From Saccharum officinarum (taxonomy: Eukaryota > Streptophyta > Magnoliopsida > Poales > Poaceae): DNA of 64,000 nt. This document shows positions 46,451 through 57,825 of the stretch, one piece after another (the stretch's first letter is position 1; every line of letters starts with the position of its first letter). The notes under the pieces are model-generated. The model was not told the DNA's origin. It saw nothing but the letters and a program-made list of their open reading frames with translations, and ran no database searches. The position numbers and the translations under genes were made by a program. The DNA is taken from assembly GCA_020631735.1 (NCBI GenBank), contig CM036231.1, positions 585,831-649,830 on the forward strand. The letters are read 5' to 3'.

Positions 46451-47048
46451 CCTATAAACAGCTAGAAGATGAAATATGCAACACGTATGCTATGCAGAGA
46501 AGCTATATTAAAATAAACTCCGTGCTCATATAGTTTATGTTTCTTGATTTTAATGTCTTTTAAATATATTTTTATTTTTTTAAACAAACAATATATTTTA
46601 TCACTTTACATCTATTCATATAGCTAATATCAAAAGGCCAATTTTTTCCTCAAATTTTCGTTTGTTAGTCCTCCTCATGAGCTAAAATCTCTTGAGTTTC
46701 AAACTGATACGATTAGTTTGCTACCACCAGTTTCATGTGAATATGACCTTTTCTCCAACTCTAAATAAATTAGAGTATATTTCATAACTATATATAACAT
46801 TATACGATCCCGTTGCAACGCACGGGCATATTTACTAGTAAACATAAACACATGAAGGTTCATACATAGAGGGTCTAAGTTCACATTGCAAAACAGCAGG
46901 TTCATCATACACACATCAGTTGCACTACATTATAGTTTATAGAGCATATGCCTTACACATTGCCAAGCACATCTACATAGAGAATCACAAGCTCAACCTT
47001 CTCTTGCTTCATGTGCTATTTGTAGGACTAGCAAGCTTAGCTGTTGTT

Positions 47049-48551
47049 TCAGAATCAAATCGCCTCTCTAAGCTGACTCATGAACCATATCCAGTTATCA
47101 TTTGTTTCAGAATCAAAGACTCCTAAAGCAACTGAATACAACCAATTATGTCCATCTACAACAGATGCACCAGCCAATTGACCTTTGAATTTTCCTGTCA
47201 GAAATATGCTATCTACTGCCAAATATGGCCTACAACCACTAAGGAACCCTTCTATGCAAGGTTTCAAGGCAAAAAAATCTTCTAAATCTGATTTCATCTG
47301 CAATAGTGTGATGATCAATAATTACTAAACTACCAGGGCAACAGCTCTCAACTTGTGCCTTAAATCTGTAGAGATTATCGAAACTGCTATCCAAATCACC
47401 ATATAGATGCTTCAATGCAAGGTTCTTACCATCAAATACTCTCTTGTAGTGGATGGTAACCTTGTAGTGTTCTTTGAGCTTTTCTTGCAATGCACTCGCT
47501 CCCAGAGTTGCATCCTCTATAAGCCAGTCCTTCACCGTTTCACAAATTCAGTGTCGGGTGGCATTCTTCACTCTCTTCTTTCTTCTACTACTAGAGCAGC
47601 AATGAGCACTAGGGTTCTTTTTCACCTGCACAAAAAGGCAAACATAGTAAATTAAATATACATATCAAGTTTGAAACAAAAACGAGATAAGCAAGTTTGA
47701 ATAGTAGATAATTACCATTATTGTTATTCGATCAGCCAATGTAGAAGCATGTATCCTCCATGGACAATTATCGGCTTCTTTTCTTGAACAATAAGCCCTC
47801 AGCCGTTTTGGTCCACTTCTCTCTGTATTATACTCAAACTCATTTTTGATTGCATGCTGCGAAAGAGCCAACTTAAACTCTGTCATATTGGGATACATAC
47901 TATCTACTGTCATCGGAGGGTCTTCTTTGTCATACTCCACATGCGGGACATGATTTGGATCTTTTTGCATCTCATCTTCTGTCATCTCATTCTCTGTCAC
48001 CTCCTGTTCACTACTAGATTGTGCCTTATATCTTCAATTAATGGAACAGAGGTCTTCTCCTTCCCTTTACCTGAAGGGACAACTAACACACGGTCTTCCT
48101 TTAAGTACATACCCTCATCATCCACACCAATATGCTCATTGTTTGGTAATGGATTCATGAGATAGGTATCCAACTCTTGTTCTATGTCCTCCTCATGTCG
48201 TGCTTCTCCTTCAAATTGCCATTCAGTGATTGGCTTGTAAGGTTCAGATGGATCACAATAAGCAATGAACATCTCGATGACCTTTTCCTTATGTTTACTG
48301 AACATTACCATCAGTTCTTGGTCTGACGTTACTTCTGGAAAAGTTTTCAACTCAGCATCATAGTATTACACATGTGGAACTTCCAAGTACCCCGGAGGAT
48401 ACTGTTGAACAATGGATTGAACAAGGTCCGTATAATTTGTGAAATTAGCATCCACAACCTTCTCTAAGGAAAAACATCTCACATCCTTTCTACTTTTCTA
48501 TGGATTGCCAAGAAGGTGATTTTTAAGCAAATAACTTGTATCTGTATCCAT
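47049..48551 (-). pseudogene. MULE (MuDR-type) transposase, disabled
   Basis: Read on the minus strand from the ATG at 48549-48551, the frame begins MDTDTSYLLKNHLLGNP and stops. It reopens with an N-terminal region typical of plant MULEs (FTNYTDLV..IVQQYPPGYLE, TSDQELMVMFSKHK, MFIAYCDPS), with a second stop after HV. Next comes the MuDR DNA-binding domain (47740-47930: MYPNMTEFKLALSQHAIKNE, RSGPKRLRAYC, CPWRIHAS), a putative intron, a KDWLIEDATLG..KEHYKVTIHYKR segment, and, after a frame change, the start of the DDE core (FLSGCRPYLAVDSIFLTGKF, first catalytic Asp). The frame ends at SQLREAI-stop, so the second Asp and Glu are lost. No active enzyme is possible. It reads inward from the right TIR, as the autonomous parent would. 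Confidence 0.88.
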
Positions 48552-48609
48552 TTTGTGTATCCAAACAACAACAACTACTACTACTGCATGAGTATTTATA
48601 TGGTACAAC

Positions 48610-49119
48610 CACTGTTCACCTAAACGGTCATTTAGTCCATTTAAACACTGTTTAAACGGTAAACAGAAGTCAGCCGTGTTGTTTAGGCCCTAAACAGTGA
48701 ATTAAACGATTGGGCCGTTTAAACCCGTTTAAACCGTTCAATCCCGTCTAAACGGTCTAAACAAAATCAGATTAAACGTGATTAAATGAGCTAAGCAACC
48801 ATTTAATCCATAATTAAGTGAATTAAAGGACTACATCTATCACAATCAACATGAAACTAATTAACATTGTAATTATATGAAGTGTGTGGGATTTAGATTT
48901 CTTCCAACAAGATTATTTGGTAGAATATTTGATTTTTACATGTGTAAATATGTATGGGTTCTAGCAAATTTTATTTTTACCTACATAAATATGTATATTT
49001 TATTGTTATTGTACAAAACCGTTTAGTCCGTTTAACTCCGTTTAAACACCGTTCAAACAGTCTAAACGCTAAACGAAGGGTGACCGAATGTTTACCGTTT
49101 AGCGTTTAGGAAAACATTG
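48610..49119. mobile_element. hAT-type MITE rich in GTTTAAACGG (510 bp)
   Basis: The ends CACTGTTCACCTAAACGG and (inverse) CAATGTTTTCCTAAACG are flanked by GGTACAAC on both sides (48602-48609, 49120-49127), an 8-bp target duplication. The terminal regions are packed with CGTTTAAAC / GTTTAGCGTTTAG repeats. An 8-bp duplication and CA-tipped TIRs fit the hAT superfamily. Confidence 0.8.
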
Positions 49120-49139
49120 GGTACAACTATTGCTACTTC

Positions 49140-50048
49140 AAGATGGCAAAAGGCCCCGATCCACGACGGGGATTTCACCAATTAGGAGATGAATATGGAG
49201 TGATTTTGCTCCCCAGCAGGGGCTTCATGGGCAGAAAGACTGTCCCATCGGGTACAGCAAGGCTGGGAACGGTCCCTGTCTCCCCGTCCCCATTCCCCGT
49301 TGGGGCCCGACAGTGCATAGGTGTATATGCCAAAAGGCCATCTGCTTATCAGCCCAACTAAAGTTTATCAGCCCAAGCCCACAACAGCCATATATAAGAA
49401 AAGAAGCAGCCCTCTAACCCTAAGCTAACTCCACTCGTTCTCCTATCAGCCGCCAACCGCAATAAGACACTGTGGGAAGCAAGTGCATGCGAGATCCAGC
49501 TCAACCATGAAGAGCTTCCATAGACATGCGACCAAGCACATCCTGGTTGCTACTTGCTAGGACTTGGCCCCACGGCCTTCAAGCAAGGACCTCGTAATCA
49601 AACACCATGGCTGATTGCTCTCTACTTTTTTGTCATATTCCACATGCCGACAGCTCTCAGCTCTCTACGACCGGATCTAGTGTTTGGAAATCTTGCTCTT
49701 GTGGAATGTAATTGGTTTGTTGAGCTTTCTTTTTTCCCCTTTGAAGGATCTAGTGTTTGATTTTGTCTTCAGTTTTGCTAATCTGGACATGATTCAGCTA
49801 GCTGCTGGGTGCCACTCCCCGCCTGGGACGTCCCCATTGCCATCTTGATTGCTACTGGATTGTACTAGAGATTCAGAGGATAAGGTGAACTCACCCTTGT
49901 GACCATTCATGCTCTGATGGTGTTGCTGCTCCACTGTCTGAGGTTGGTGTTGTTGCTGTTGCTCCTATGGGACCATCGCCAGGGGAGGCCACTCCACGAC
50001 CTCTGTGCGACGAGCTTGCCCCGCCGCACAGCATCCTGGAACCAGCCC
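49140..50048. other. MULE 5'-side DNA, nothing firmly recognised
   Basis: A CGGGGAT/CCCCGTCCCC-rich patch (49160-49320) resembles a dispersed grass repeat. The rest, up to the minisatellite, has no supported gene. Confidence 0.4.
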
Positions 50049-50210
50049 CGGTGGGTGAGGCTGCCCCGCCGCGCCCACCCCGCCGCGAGCTAGCACCGAC
50101 GCCGGTCGGTGAGCCCGCCCCGCCGCGCCCCCCGCCCCGCGATCTGGGGCCAGCACCGGCCGACGAGCCCGCCCCGCCGCCGCGTCCCCTGCCGGAAGCT
50201 CGGCCCGCCC
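50049..50210. repeat. 54-bp GC-rich minisatellite, three units
   Basis: The units start CCGGTGGGTGAGGCTGCC, CCGGTCGGTGAGCCCGCC and CCGGCCGACGAGCCCGCC and repeat at 54-bp spacing, so each open frame shows 18-residue repeats (plus strand: PVGEAAPPRPP.., PVGEPAPPRPP.., PADEPAPPPRP..; minus strand Gly/Arg-rich). It lies inside the MULE near its right TIR. Coding status is unproven. Confidence 0.75.
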
Positions 50211-50943
50211 TGTTGCCGTGACCCCTGCTAGACCGCACATCGATCTGCCACCACGGGGAGACCTCGCCTGAGGGACCGGCGCCTCTAGTTGAAGGAAGGG
50301 TGCCGTGATTTCCTGGGCGCTGGCAGCCGATGGCTCCTCCGCCCCATCCTCATCTCCTCCGGCTTCCATATAGGGTTTTGTTTTTTTTCAGAGGAAGAGA
50401 AGATCGACGGGGAAGAAGGGGAGCGAGCGTGCGAGTCCGCCCGTAGCGACTACCGAGCAGGTGTGTGCGACCAAATAAAGAGAGGGGTATTTTGGTACTT
50501 ATTAAAGAAGGAAGTCAATAGACGGATGGATGGCCAAAATGGACGGCAGTGCTATATACGAAAGTTGATGCTAGATAAGAAAGTTTAAAATTTTCAGTGC
50601 CAAATACGGAAGGGTCATTTGTTTCGGTGCCAAATAAGAAATTCTCTCTGATCCTTACCCTGCTACTGCAAGACCGGGGCCCCTCGGCATATCCACGCGG
50701 AATAAAATTCCATGGACGCCGAATGCAAGGCCCCATCCGTACGACCATGGTTTGGATTGAATTCATATGGCGTCTTGAGAAAAAAAATCAAATGGTATAG
50801 TGAGGTGCGACTTCTCCATACCATCCGGGTGACTTGACGTCTCGCGTCCTCGCGATTCCTTGGCTTCAAGCTTCACCTTCCTTCTCGACATGTGATGTAT
50901 ATTTTGTAGCTTTATTGATGCATCCTGAGGTAGCCACAATAGC

Positions 50944-52137
50944 TGTTAGACTATTAGGCAATTTCTGTGTTATTTTAATTCCATAAATTAACATTATGAT
51001 GATGACATATAAAAAATGATTTATAAACGAGATCATGATATCAATCATGTTCATAACAACGATAAACATGTAATCAAGAAACATGTGAAGCATATATAAA
51101 ACATGATCGTATATAAAAGGAACATGAATCAAAACTAGACTATATGTGAAACAACATATCAAAACTACTAAAACAGAAGAGCAGCAGCATGTGAAACAAC
51201 GTAACTGAACCATAGAAACATGCAGACATGGCATATATCTTATAAAAAAATAGACAGCAGAAAACTGATGAAATAGTATATCAGAACATACAAAACATAC
51301 TCATGACAGCATACCAAACAGCAGGCAGGAACTACTGAAACATATAGGTTCTGGAAAGCGTAAAATAGGGAGAAGATGAACAGTTCATACCCTCCCAAGC
51401 ACTCCGATGATCTCGATCCTTGTCCTATCTCCAGTGTCATGTCGTAGGAGATGATGAAGACGAACTCCTCCGAGAAGAAGATGAAGAGCTCGAGGAAGAA
51501 GACGACGAACGGCGGCGGCAATCCGGGAAGAAGATGAAGAACTCGAGGAAGAAGACGACGAACGGCGGCGGCAATTCGGGCAGTCGCGTAGACGCTCCCT
51601 AAAAACCTAATTGTCGATCCCTCGTGAAAGGTCTTCGGAGCACCTGCCCTCTCCCTTCACCGTGCGCGCGGATTGAGGAGATGGAGCAACCTTCGTTGCG
51701 GCTAAAATGTGGTTCTATATTCTCTCTCGTCTACCGAAGAGATAGGGCTCTCTTCTTTATCTATTTGGCTAGAAGAGGAAGGAGGAGGGGGCGGGCATGT
51801 GAAGAGTTCAACTCCTAGTTGAAACTCCCACGATTAGTGAGGCATGTGAAGATTTCCACGGTTACTGAGTGTTAAAAATTAACACAACCACACCACGCCT
51901 CGCCCGCCTGCCACTCCCATGGCCCGGCCGGCGGCGGCGGCGGCGCACGCGCGTGTGTGGCACGCCTTTGTTCGTTTCTTAACTTCTCAATTTAAGCAGA
52001 ATAACTTCCACCATATAAGTCAAGTCAATGACCCTTAGAATTCCAATCCGGTACAACTCATATTGTCCATAATTACATACCATAGAGTTTATTGATTTAT
52101 TAAACTTAAATGGGTCTGGCCCATAATAAATCCAACA
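50944..52137 (-). repeat. 3' LTR of the copia element (1194 bp)
   Basis: Over the first roughly 340 bp I count about eight differences from the other LTR. It contains a tandem duplication of about 56 bp (AAGATGAAGA(G/A)CTCGAGG and GACGACGAACGGCGGCGGC) at about 51475-51580. Confidence 0.95.
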
Positions 52138-52676
52138 ATCCCCACTAAACTCTAGGGTTTGTAATGATGAAGTATCAGAATCACAATTCTTTGATATACC
52201 AGTGTTTCGATGGAGACTGTTAAGTTGAACAACCATCTAGAACAAGAGTTTCACTCAGCCACAACTGAACAATGGACTATGCCTTGAATTGATAGTTTTG
52301 TGTGAGAAAAGATTCACTCAAGTCCTTAGCTGATACTAGGCTGCAAAAGGCATCCCCGCTGTTTTGAAGCATATAAGTCACACTTCTGTGCCTTTCATGA
52401 GTATTTAGGGATTACCCAAGTCCCATAGACTGTGACCAGCAGTCTGACTCATATAGGTGTATTCCTCAAAAGATGTTCTATAGGACAGCATCTCACCTTT
52501 ATAAGACTCTTGGAATACATTAAGGTAAATACCATCCTGCCTTACAGATAGGAAAGATGTGCATCAGAAATGAGTCAAGAAAGGGATCTTTCCTCTCAAT
52601 CTACTCCTAGCTTGTTTCACCACTCTACTTCACGGGATCTCCAATCACATAGAGCAGGTTACCACTATAGTAGATT

Positions 52677-55600
52677 TCATGTGGGTCTCATACCCATTTC
52701 TCTCGATGCACTTTCTATCACATTGCGTGACAGACCCTTAGTGAATTGATCTGCCAGATTATTCGACGTGTGGACATAATCCACCGTTATAACTCCGGAG
52801 GTTTTCAGCTTTCTGACAGACTTTAATCTTCTCTTAACATGCCTTGTAGACTTCATATTATTCCTGGAACTATTGACTTTTGTAATCACAGTCTGGTTGT
52901 CACAATTCATGGAAATAGCCGGTATCAATTTTTCAACTACCGGTAAATCCATCAGGAGATCACGAAGCCACTCGGCCTTCGCCCCAGCAGTGTCTAATGC
53001 TGCGAGTTCTGCTTCCATAGTAGACTTCGTTATGATAGTCTGCTTGCAAGACTTCTAGGAAACAACGCCACCTCCAAGCAAGAACACATATCCGCTTGTG
53101 GCATGAAGCTCATCAGCATCAGAAATCCAGTTGGCATCACAATAGCCTTCTAGCACTCTTGGGTTTCTAGTATAATGAATACCATATGTCATAGTACCTT
53201 TCAAATAGCGCAACACTCTCTCAAGAGCACGCCAGTGATCATCTCCTGGTTTTGAAACAAACCGGCTCAGCTTGCACACAACATAAGAGATGTCAGGTCT
53301 TGTTGCACTCGCAAGATACATGAGTGAGCCAATGATCTGAGAGTATGTCAATTGATCCCTTGCAATTCTTTGATTTTTTTCTCAATATCATGCTAGGGTC
53401 ATAAGGTGTAGGAGCAGGATCACAGTCACTAAAACCAAAGCGACTCAACACATTTTCCACATAATGGGATTGTAACAAAGTTACCCCACCATCACCTTCT
53501 CTAATAAGCTTGATGTTTAGAATGACATCAGCTTCTCCCAAATCTTTCATATCAAAATTGCTCGATAGAAGTTTCTTTACTTCCTCAATCACATTGAGGT
53601 TTGATCCAAAGATCAATATGTCATCAACATAAAGGCACAGCATAACAGCCTCACCCCCACCATACCGATAATACACACACACGAGTCTGCTTCATTCACA
53701 GCAAAACCAGCAGCTGTAAGAGTATGATCAAACTTTTCATGCCATTTCTTAGGTGCTTGTTTTAGGCCATATAATGATTTTAACAACCTACACACCTAGT
53801 TCTCTTGACCGTCCACAATGAACCCTTCTGGCTGATCCATATAGATCTCCTCATCCAACTCTCCATTTAGGAAAGTTGTCTTAACAACCATCTGATGAAT
53901 GATAAGACCATAAGAGGCTGCCACGGCTATTAATGTACAAATAGTAGTCAATCGAGCCACTGGTGAATAGGTGTCAAAGATCGCCCTCTTTCTAGGTATA
54001 TCCTTTGGCCACAAGTCTTGTCTTGTACCTCTTAATTGTACCATCAGGCCTAAGCTTTTTCTTGAAGATCCACTTGCAGCCTATAGGTTGACAACCATAA
54101 GGATGATCAACGACCTCCCAAGTTCGATTAGACATAATAGAATCCATCTCACTCCTTACTGCTTCCTTCCATAAGTCAGCATCAGGAGAGGAATATGCCT
54201 CTCTAATGGTGGTTGGTGTGTCTTCCACAAGTTACACTATAAAGTCATCACCAAAAGATTTTGCAAATCTCTGTCTCTTGCTCTTTCGGGTGACTATAGT
54301 GTCATCCTCCTCAGGGATGTGCATGTGAGAATCCTCAGCATGATCTATAGGAATAGACAGTTCTTGCTCATGGAGAATTATAGTCTCATGACTTGTTTCA
54401 CTAGGTGTATTCTTCATGGGAAACTCATTCTCAAAAAATTTAGCGTCTCTTGACTCCATGATAGTATCAACATACATATCAGGCACATCAGATTTTATAA
54501 TTAAGAACCTATATCCAGTGCTGTGGAAAGAATAGCCTAGGAATACACAATCAACAGTTTTAGGCCTAAGTTTACGGTTTTTGTTGATCGGCACATTTAC
54601 TTTAGCCAGGCAACCCCAAGTGAGCAAATATAAGAGATTTAACCTTCTCTTTTCCCATTCCTCGAATGGTGTGATCTCTTTGTTCTTTGTTGAAACTCTG
54701 TTCAGAACATGACATGCTGTTAAAATTGTCTCACCCCACCATTCCTTGGATAATCCCGCTGTACTCACCATGGCATTCACCAAATCAGTTAGAGTGCGGT
54801 TTTTCCTTTCAGCAATCCCATTGGATTGTGGTGAGAATGGAGGTGTCCTCTCATGAACAATTCCATGTTCCACGCAGAACTCATCAAAAGCATTAGAGAA
54901 ATATTCTCCACCTCGATTAGACCTTAACCGTTTTATTTTCCTTTCAAGTTGATTCTCAACTTTAGCTTTATAGGTCTTAATTAAACGCTTCATCTTTTGT
55001 TTTTAAGAGATACACATAGCAAAATCTGGTGGAGTCATCTATAAAAGTGAGAAAGTATCTTTTATTGCCTTTTGTCAAAATTCCATTCATCTCACACAGA
55101 TCAGAATGAACAAGTTCTAGAGGTGCCAAATTCCTCGTCTCAGCAGCCTTGTGGGGCTTGCGGGGTTGTTTTGATTCAACACACACATGGCACTTAGACT
55201 TTTTGACCAAGTTGAATTTAGGAATTAAATTTAGATTTACTAACCGCATAAGACAGCCAAAACTTGCATGACAAAAGCGTGAATGCCATAAATCCGACTC
55301 ATCAGAAATATCAACATAATTCACCAACTTATTACACACATCATATCCTTTACAAGCCTCCGCAATCATATCCTTTACCAACAAAGGTTTCATGTTTCGA
55401 CACAACACATTTATTCGACTCAAGAACAACTTTGTAGCCATCTCGACATAACATAGATGCACTAACAACATTCTTCTTTATGGAGGGCACATGTTGCACG
55501 CTCTTCAATGGCACCGTCTTCCCCAAAGTAAACTTCAGAATGACCGTACCAACACCAAGAACATGAGCACGTGACCCATTCCCCATCAACAAGGCGCCAG

Positions 55601-56642
55601 ACCTCCCGACCTGGTAGGAAGAGAACAAAGAGACATCAGCACACACATGAATATTTGCACCACTATCCATCCACCACTCAGGTGACTTACAAACTGAAAG
55701 AACAAATGGTAAATAATTACCATACCCAGATGTTTCATCTCCAGTCTCAGTAGTTATAACATTGGCTGATTTCTTGTCCTGTGTGGACTTGCGGTCAGGG
55801 CACTCTCTTGCCCAATGCTGATCACTGCCACAGACAAAGCATCCTCCCTTTCCCTTGTTATTGTTGTTCTTCTTCTTAAACTGTGCTGTATGAACAGGCT
55901 TAGGTGTATTTTCTTGCTTGTTCTGGTTTTTCTTCTTGTTAAACTTGCGGAATTTCTTCTGCACCACATTAGCAGTAGAGGTCTCAACACCTTTCCCATT
56001 GTCCTTTGCTCTAGCCCTCTCCTCAGCATCAAGAGTACCAATGAGTTCTTCAATATTGAACTCCTGTATTTTATGCTTGAGGAAGGTAGCAAAGTCCTTC
56101 CAAGAAGGTGGTAACTTGGTGATTATACTGCTAGCCACAAACTTGTCAGGCAAAGGACAAGGAAATAGTTCAAGTTCCTTAGCTAGTGACTAAAACTCAT
56201 GAGCCTGTTCCACTACAGATCGGTTCTCAACCATCTTGTAGTCATACAACTGCTCCATGAGATACAGCTCGCTACCAGCATTGGTAACTCCAAACTTTCC
56301 AAAAAGTGCATCCCACAGATCTTTCCCTGTAGGGAGAATGATATAGCTTTTCTGAAACTTTGTGTCAAGTGCGCTAATCACTGCACCTCGAAAGAGATTG
56401 TCATCAGCCTTAAACTTAGCCTCATCCTCAGGAGACAAGTTAGTAGGCTTGCCCTCAGCGGCATGATAACATGACATAGCAGTTAGCCACAATTCCATCT
56501 TAGCTTTCCAGATCAAGAAGTTTTTACCGTCAAAAGGATCAGGCTTTAACACAGCAGCAAAACCTCTGACAGAAAAATGCCTATAATTAGGTTTTTGGAT
56601 TGTTAGACTATTAGGCAATTTTTGTGTTATTTTAATATCCAT
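52677..56642 (-). pseudogene. Copia gag-pol, multiply disrupted
   Basis: Gag (about 56590-55850) has the FDGKNFLIWKAKMELWL motif and a CCHC knuckle (CFVCGSDQHWARECPDRK). Protease shows WWMDSGANIHVC. Integrase shows the HHCC zinc region (HSRFCHASFG, CHVC), FIDDSTR, RGGEY and SPQSNGIAERKNRT. Reverse transcriptase shows KWIFKKKLRPDG, YSPVARL, LYGLKQAPKKWHEKF and the YVDD box near 53625. RNase H shows GYCDANW, SMNCDNQTVI and TSNNLADQFTKGL, ending at 52677. In-frame stops occur near 56190, 54232, 53796 and 53055. Frame changes occur near 55400, 54990, 54000, 53690 and 53350. The frame entering gag starts inside the 5' LTR because the leader is missing. No functional polyprotein is possible. Confidence 0.95.
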
Positions 56643-57775
56643 AAATTAACATTATGATGATGACATATAAAAAATGATTTATAAACGAGATCATGATATC
56701 AATCATGTTCATAACAACGATAAACATGTAATCAAGAAACTTGTGAAGCATATATAAAACATGATCGTATATAAAAGGAACATGAATCAAAACTAGACTG
56801 TATGTGAAACAACATATCAAAACTACTAAAACAGAAGAGCAGCAGCATGTGAAACAACGTAACTGAACCACAGAAACATGCAGACATGGCATATATCTTA
56901 TAACAAAAACAGACAGCAGAAAACTGATGAAATAGTATATCAGAACATACGAAACATACTCATGACAGCATACAAAACAGTAGGCAGGAACTACTGAAAC
57001 ATATAGGTTTTGGAAAGCGTAAAATAGGGAGAAGATGAACAGTTCATACCCTCCCAAGCGCTTCGATGATCTCGATCCTTGTCCTATCTCCAGTGTCATG
57101 TCATAGGAGATGATGAAGACGAACTCCTCCGGGAAGAAGATGAAGAGCTCGAGGAAGAAGACGACGAACGACGGCGCAATCCGGGAAGAAGATGAAGAAC
57201 TCGAGGAAGAAGACGACAAATGGCGGCGGCAATTCGGGCAGTTGCGTAGACGCTCCCCAAAAACCTAATTGTCGATCCCTCGTGAAAGGTCTTCGAAGGC
57301 ACCTGCCCTCTCCCTTCACCGTGCGCGCAGATTGAGGAGATGGAGCAACCTTCGTTGCGGCTAAAATGTGGTTTTGTATTCTCTCTTGTGTGCCGAAGAG
57401 ACAGGGCTCTCTTCTTTATCTATTCAGCTGGAAGAGGAAGGAGGAGGGGGCGGGCATATGAAGAGTTCAACTCCCAGTTGAAACTCCCGTGATTAGTGAG
57501 GCATGTGAAGAGTTCCACGATTAGTGAGTGTTAAAAATTAACACAACCACACCACGCCCGCCTGCCCCGGCCCGGCCCAGCCGGCGGCGCGCGTGTGGCA
57601 CGCCTTTGTCCGTTTCTTAACTTCTCAATTTAAGCAGAATAACTTCCACCATATAAGTCAAGTCAATGACCCTCAAAATTCCAATCCGGTACAACTCATA
57701 TTGTCCATAATTACATACCATAGAGTTTATTGATTTATTTAACTTAAATGGGTCTGGCCCATAATAAATCCAACA
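56601..57775 (-). repeat. 5' LTR of the copia element (1175 bp)
   Basis: Direct copy of 50944-52137 with the same tandem CTCGAGGAAGAAGACGACGA duplication. Its inner edge is followed within about 60 bp by gag coding sequence. Confidence 0.95.
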
Positions 57776-57825
57776 ATAGCATTATGGCTAATTACCTCCC
57801 AGCTCTCGGACTCTCAGGGGCTTAC

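Larger units (their letters stand above)
42548..46838 (+). mobile_element. Helitron nested in the MULE
   Basis: The 5' end is TCTATACCTACCTAATAATAATAAAGAGG (given here only as the family start, TC...AAAGAGG), preceded by host A. The 3' end is CCCGTTGCAACGCACGGG (hairpin 46809-46826) plus CATATTTACTAG, followed by host T. Insertion between A and T, a TC start and a CTAG end are diagnostic. There is no Rep/helicase, so the element is non-autonomous. The interior includes T-rich duplicated blocks (about 42920-43040, GTCCAACTCCTATT.GGCCATTGA twice), a GC-rich part (43640-44220) and a 57-bp tandem pair (about 44348-44462). A second 3'-end copy lies at 44930-45317. Confidence 0.85.
42081..50648 (-). 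mobile_element. Mutator-like element (8.57 kb) carrying transposase remnants
   Basis: The termini are inverted: left GAGAGAATTCCTTATTTGGC, right the inverse of GAGAGAATTTCTTATTTGGC. Similarity continues about 130 bp inward through ACCGAAACAAATGAC, TTCCGTATTTGGCACTG, CTTATCTAGCATCAACTT and GCCGTCCATTT. The flanks are TAATCCTTA (42072-42080) and TGATCCTTA (50649-50657), a 9-bp target duplication. Block B at 63695-63703 has a single TAATCCTTG, the empty site. Inside lie a Helitron (42548-46838), a minus-strand transposase pseudogene (47049-48551), an hAT-type MITE (48610-49119) and a GC-rich 5' region. Confidence 0.92.
50944..57775 (-). mobile_element. Ty1/copia LTR retrotransposon (6.83 kb), inserted in block A
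   Basis: Two LTRs in direct orientation (50944-52137 and 56601-57775) are bounded by TGTTAG...CCAACA and flanked by ATAGC on both sides (50939-50943, 57776-57780). Block B at 63955-63959 has a single ATAGC, the empty site. The body reads on the minus strand in the order gag, protease, integrase, reverse transcriptase, RNase H, which defines copia. A purine stretch (GTTTAGTGGGGAT, inverse of 52138-52150) precedes the 3' LTR as a polypurine tract. The usual primer-binding site next to the 5' LTR is absent. Confidence 0.96.

Noticed and set aside
49891..50238. Gly/Arg-rich minus-strand frame resembling an RGG-box protein
   Set aside because: It is the antisense reading of a 54-bp minisatellite; the RGG-like pattern follows from CCGCCGC-type repeats.
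51420..51602. Asp/Glu-rich frame (DDEDELLREEDEELEEE) as a nucleolar-type acidic protein
   Set aside because: It lies wholly inside the copia LTR, antisense to the element, and is produced by an AAGA-rich tandem duplication.
50944..57775. Mismatch between young-looking LTRs and heavily broken gag-pol
   Set aside because: Four stops and about five frame changes over roughly 4 kb are compatible with the LTR divergence I could count under neutral decay, so no special explanation is needed.
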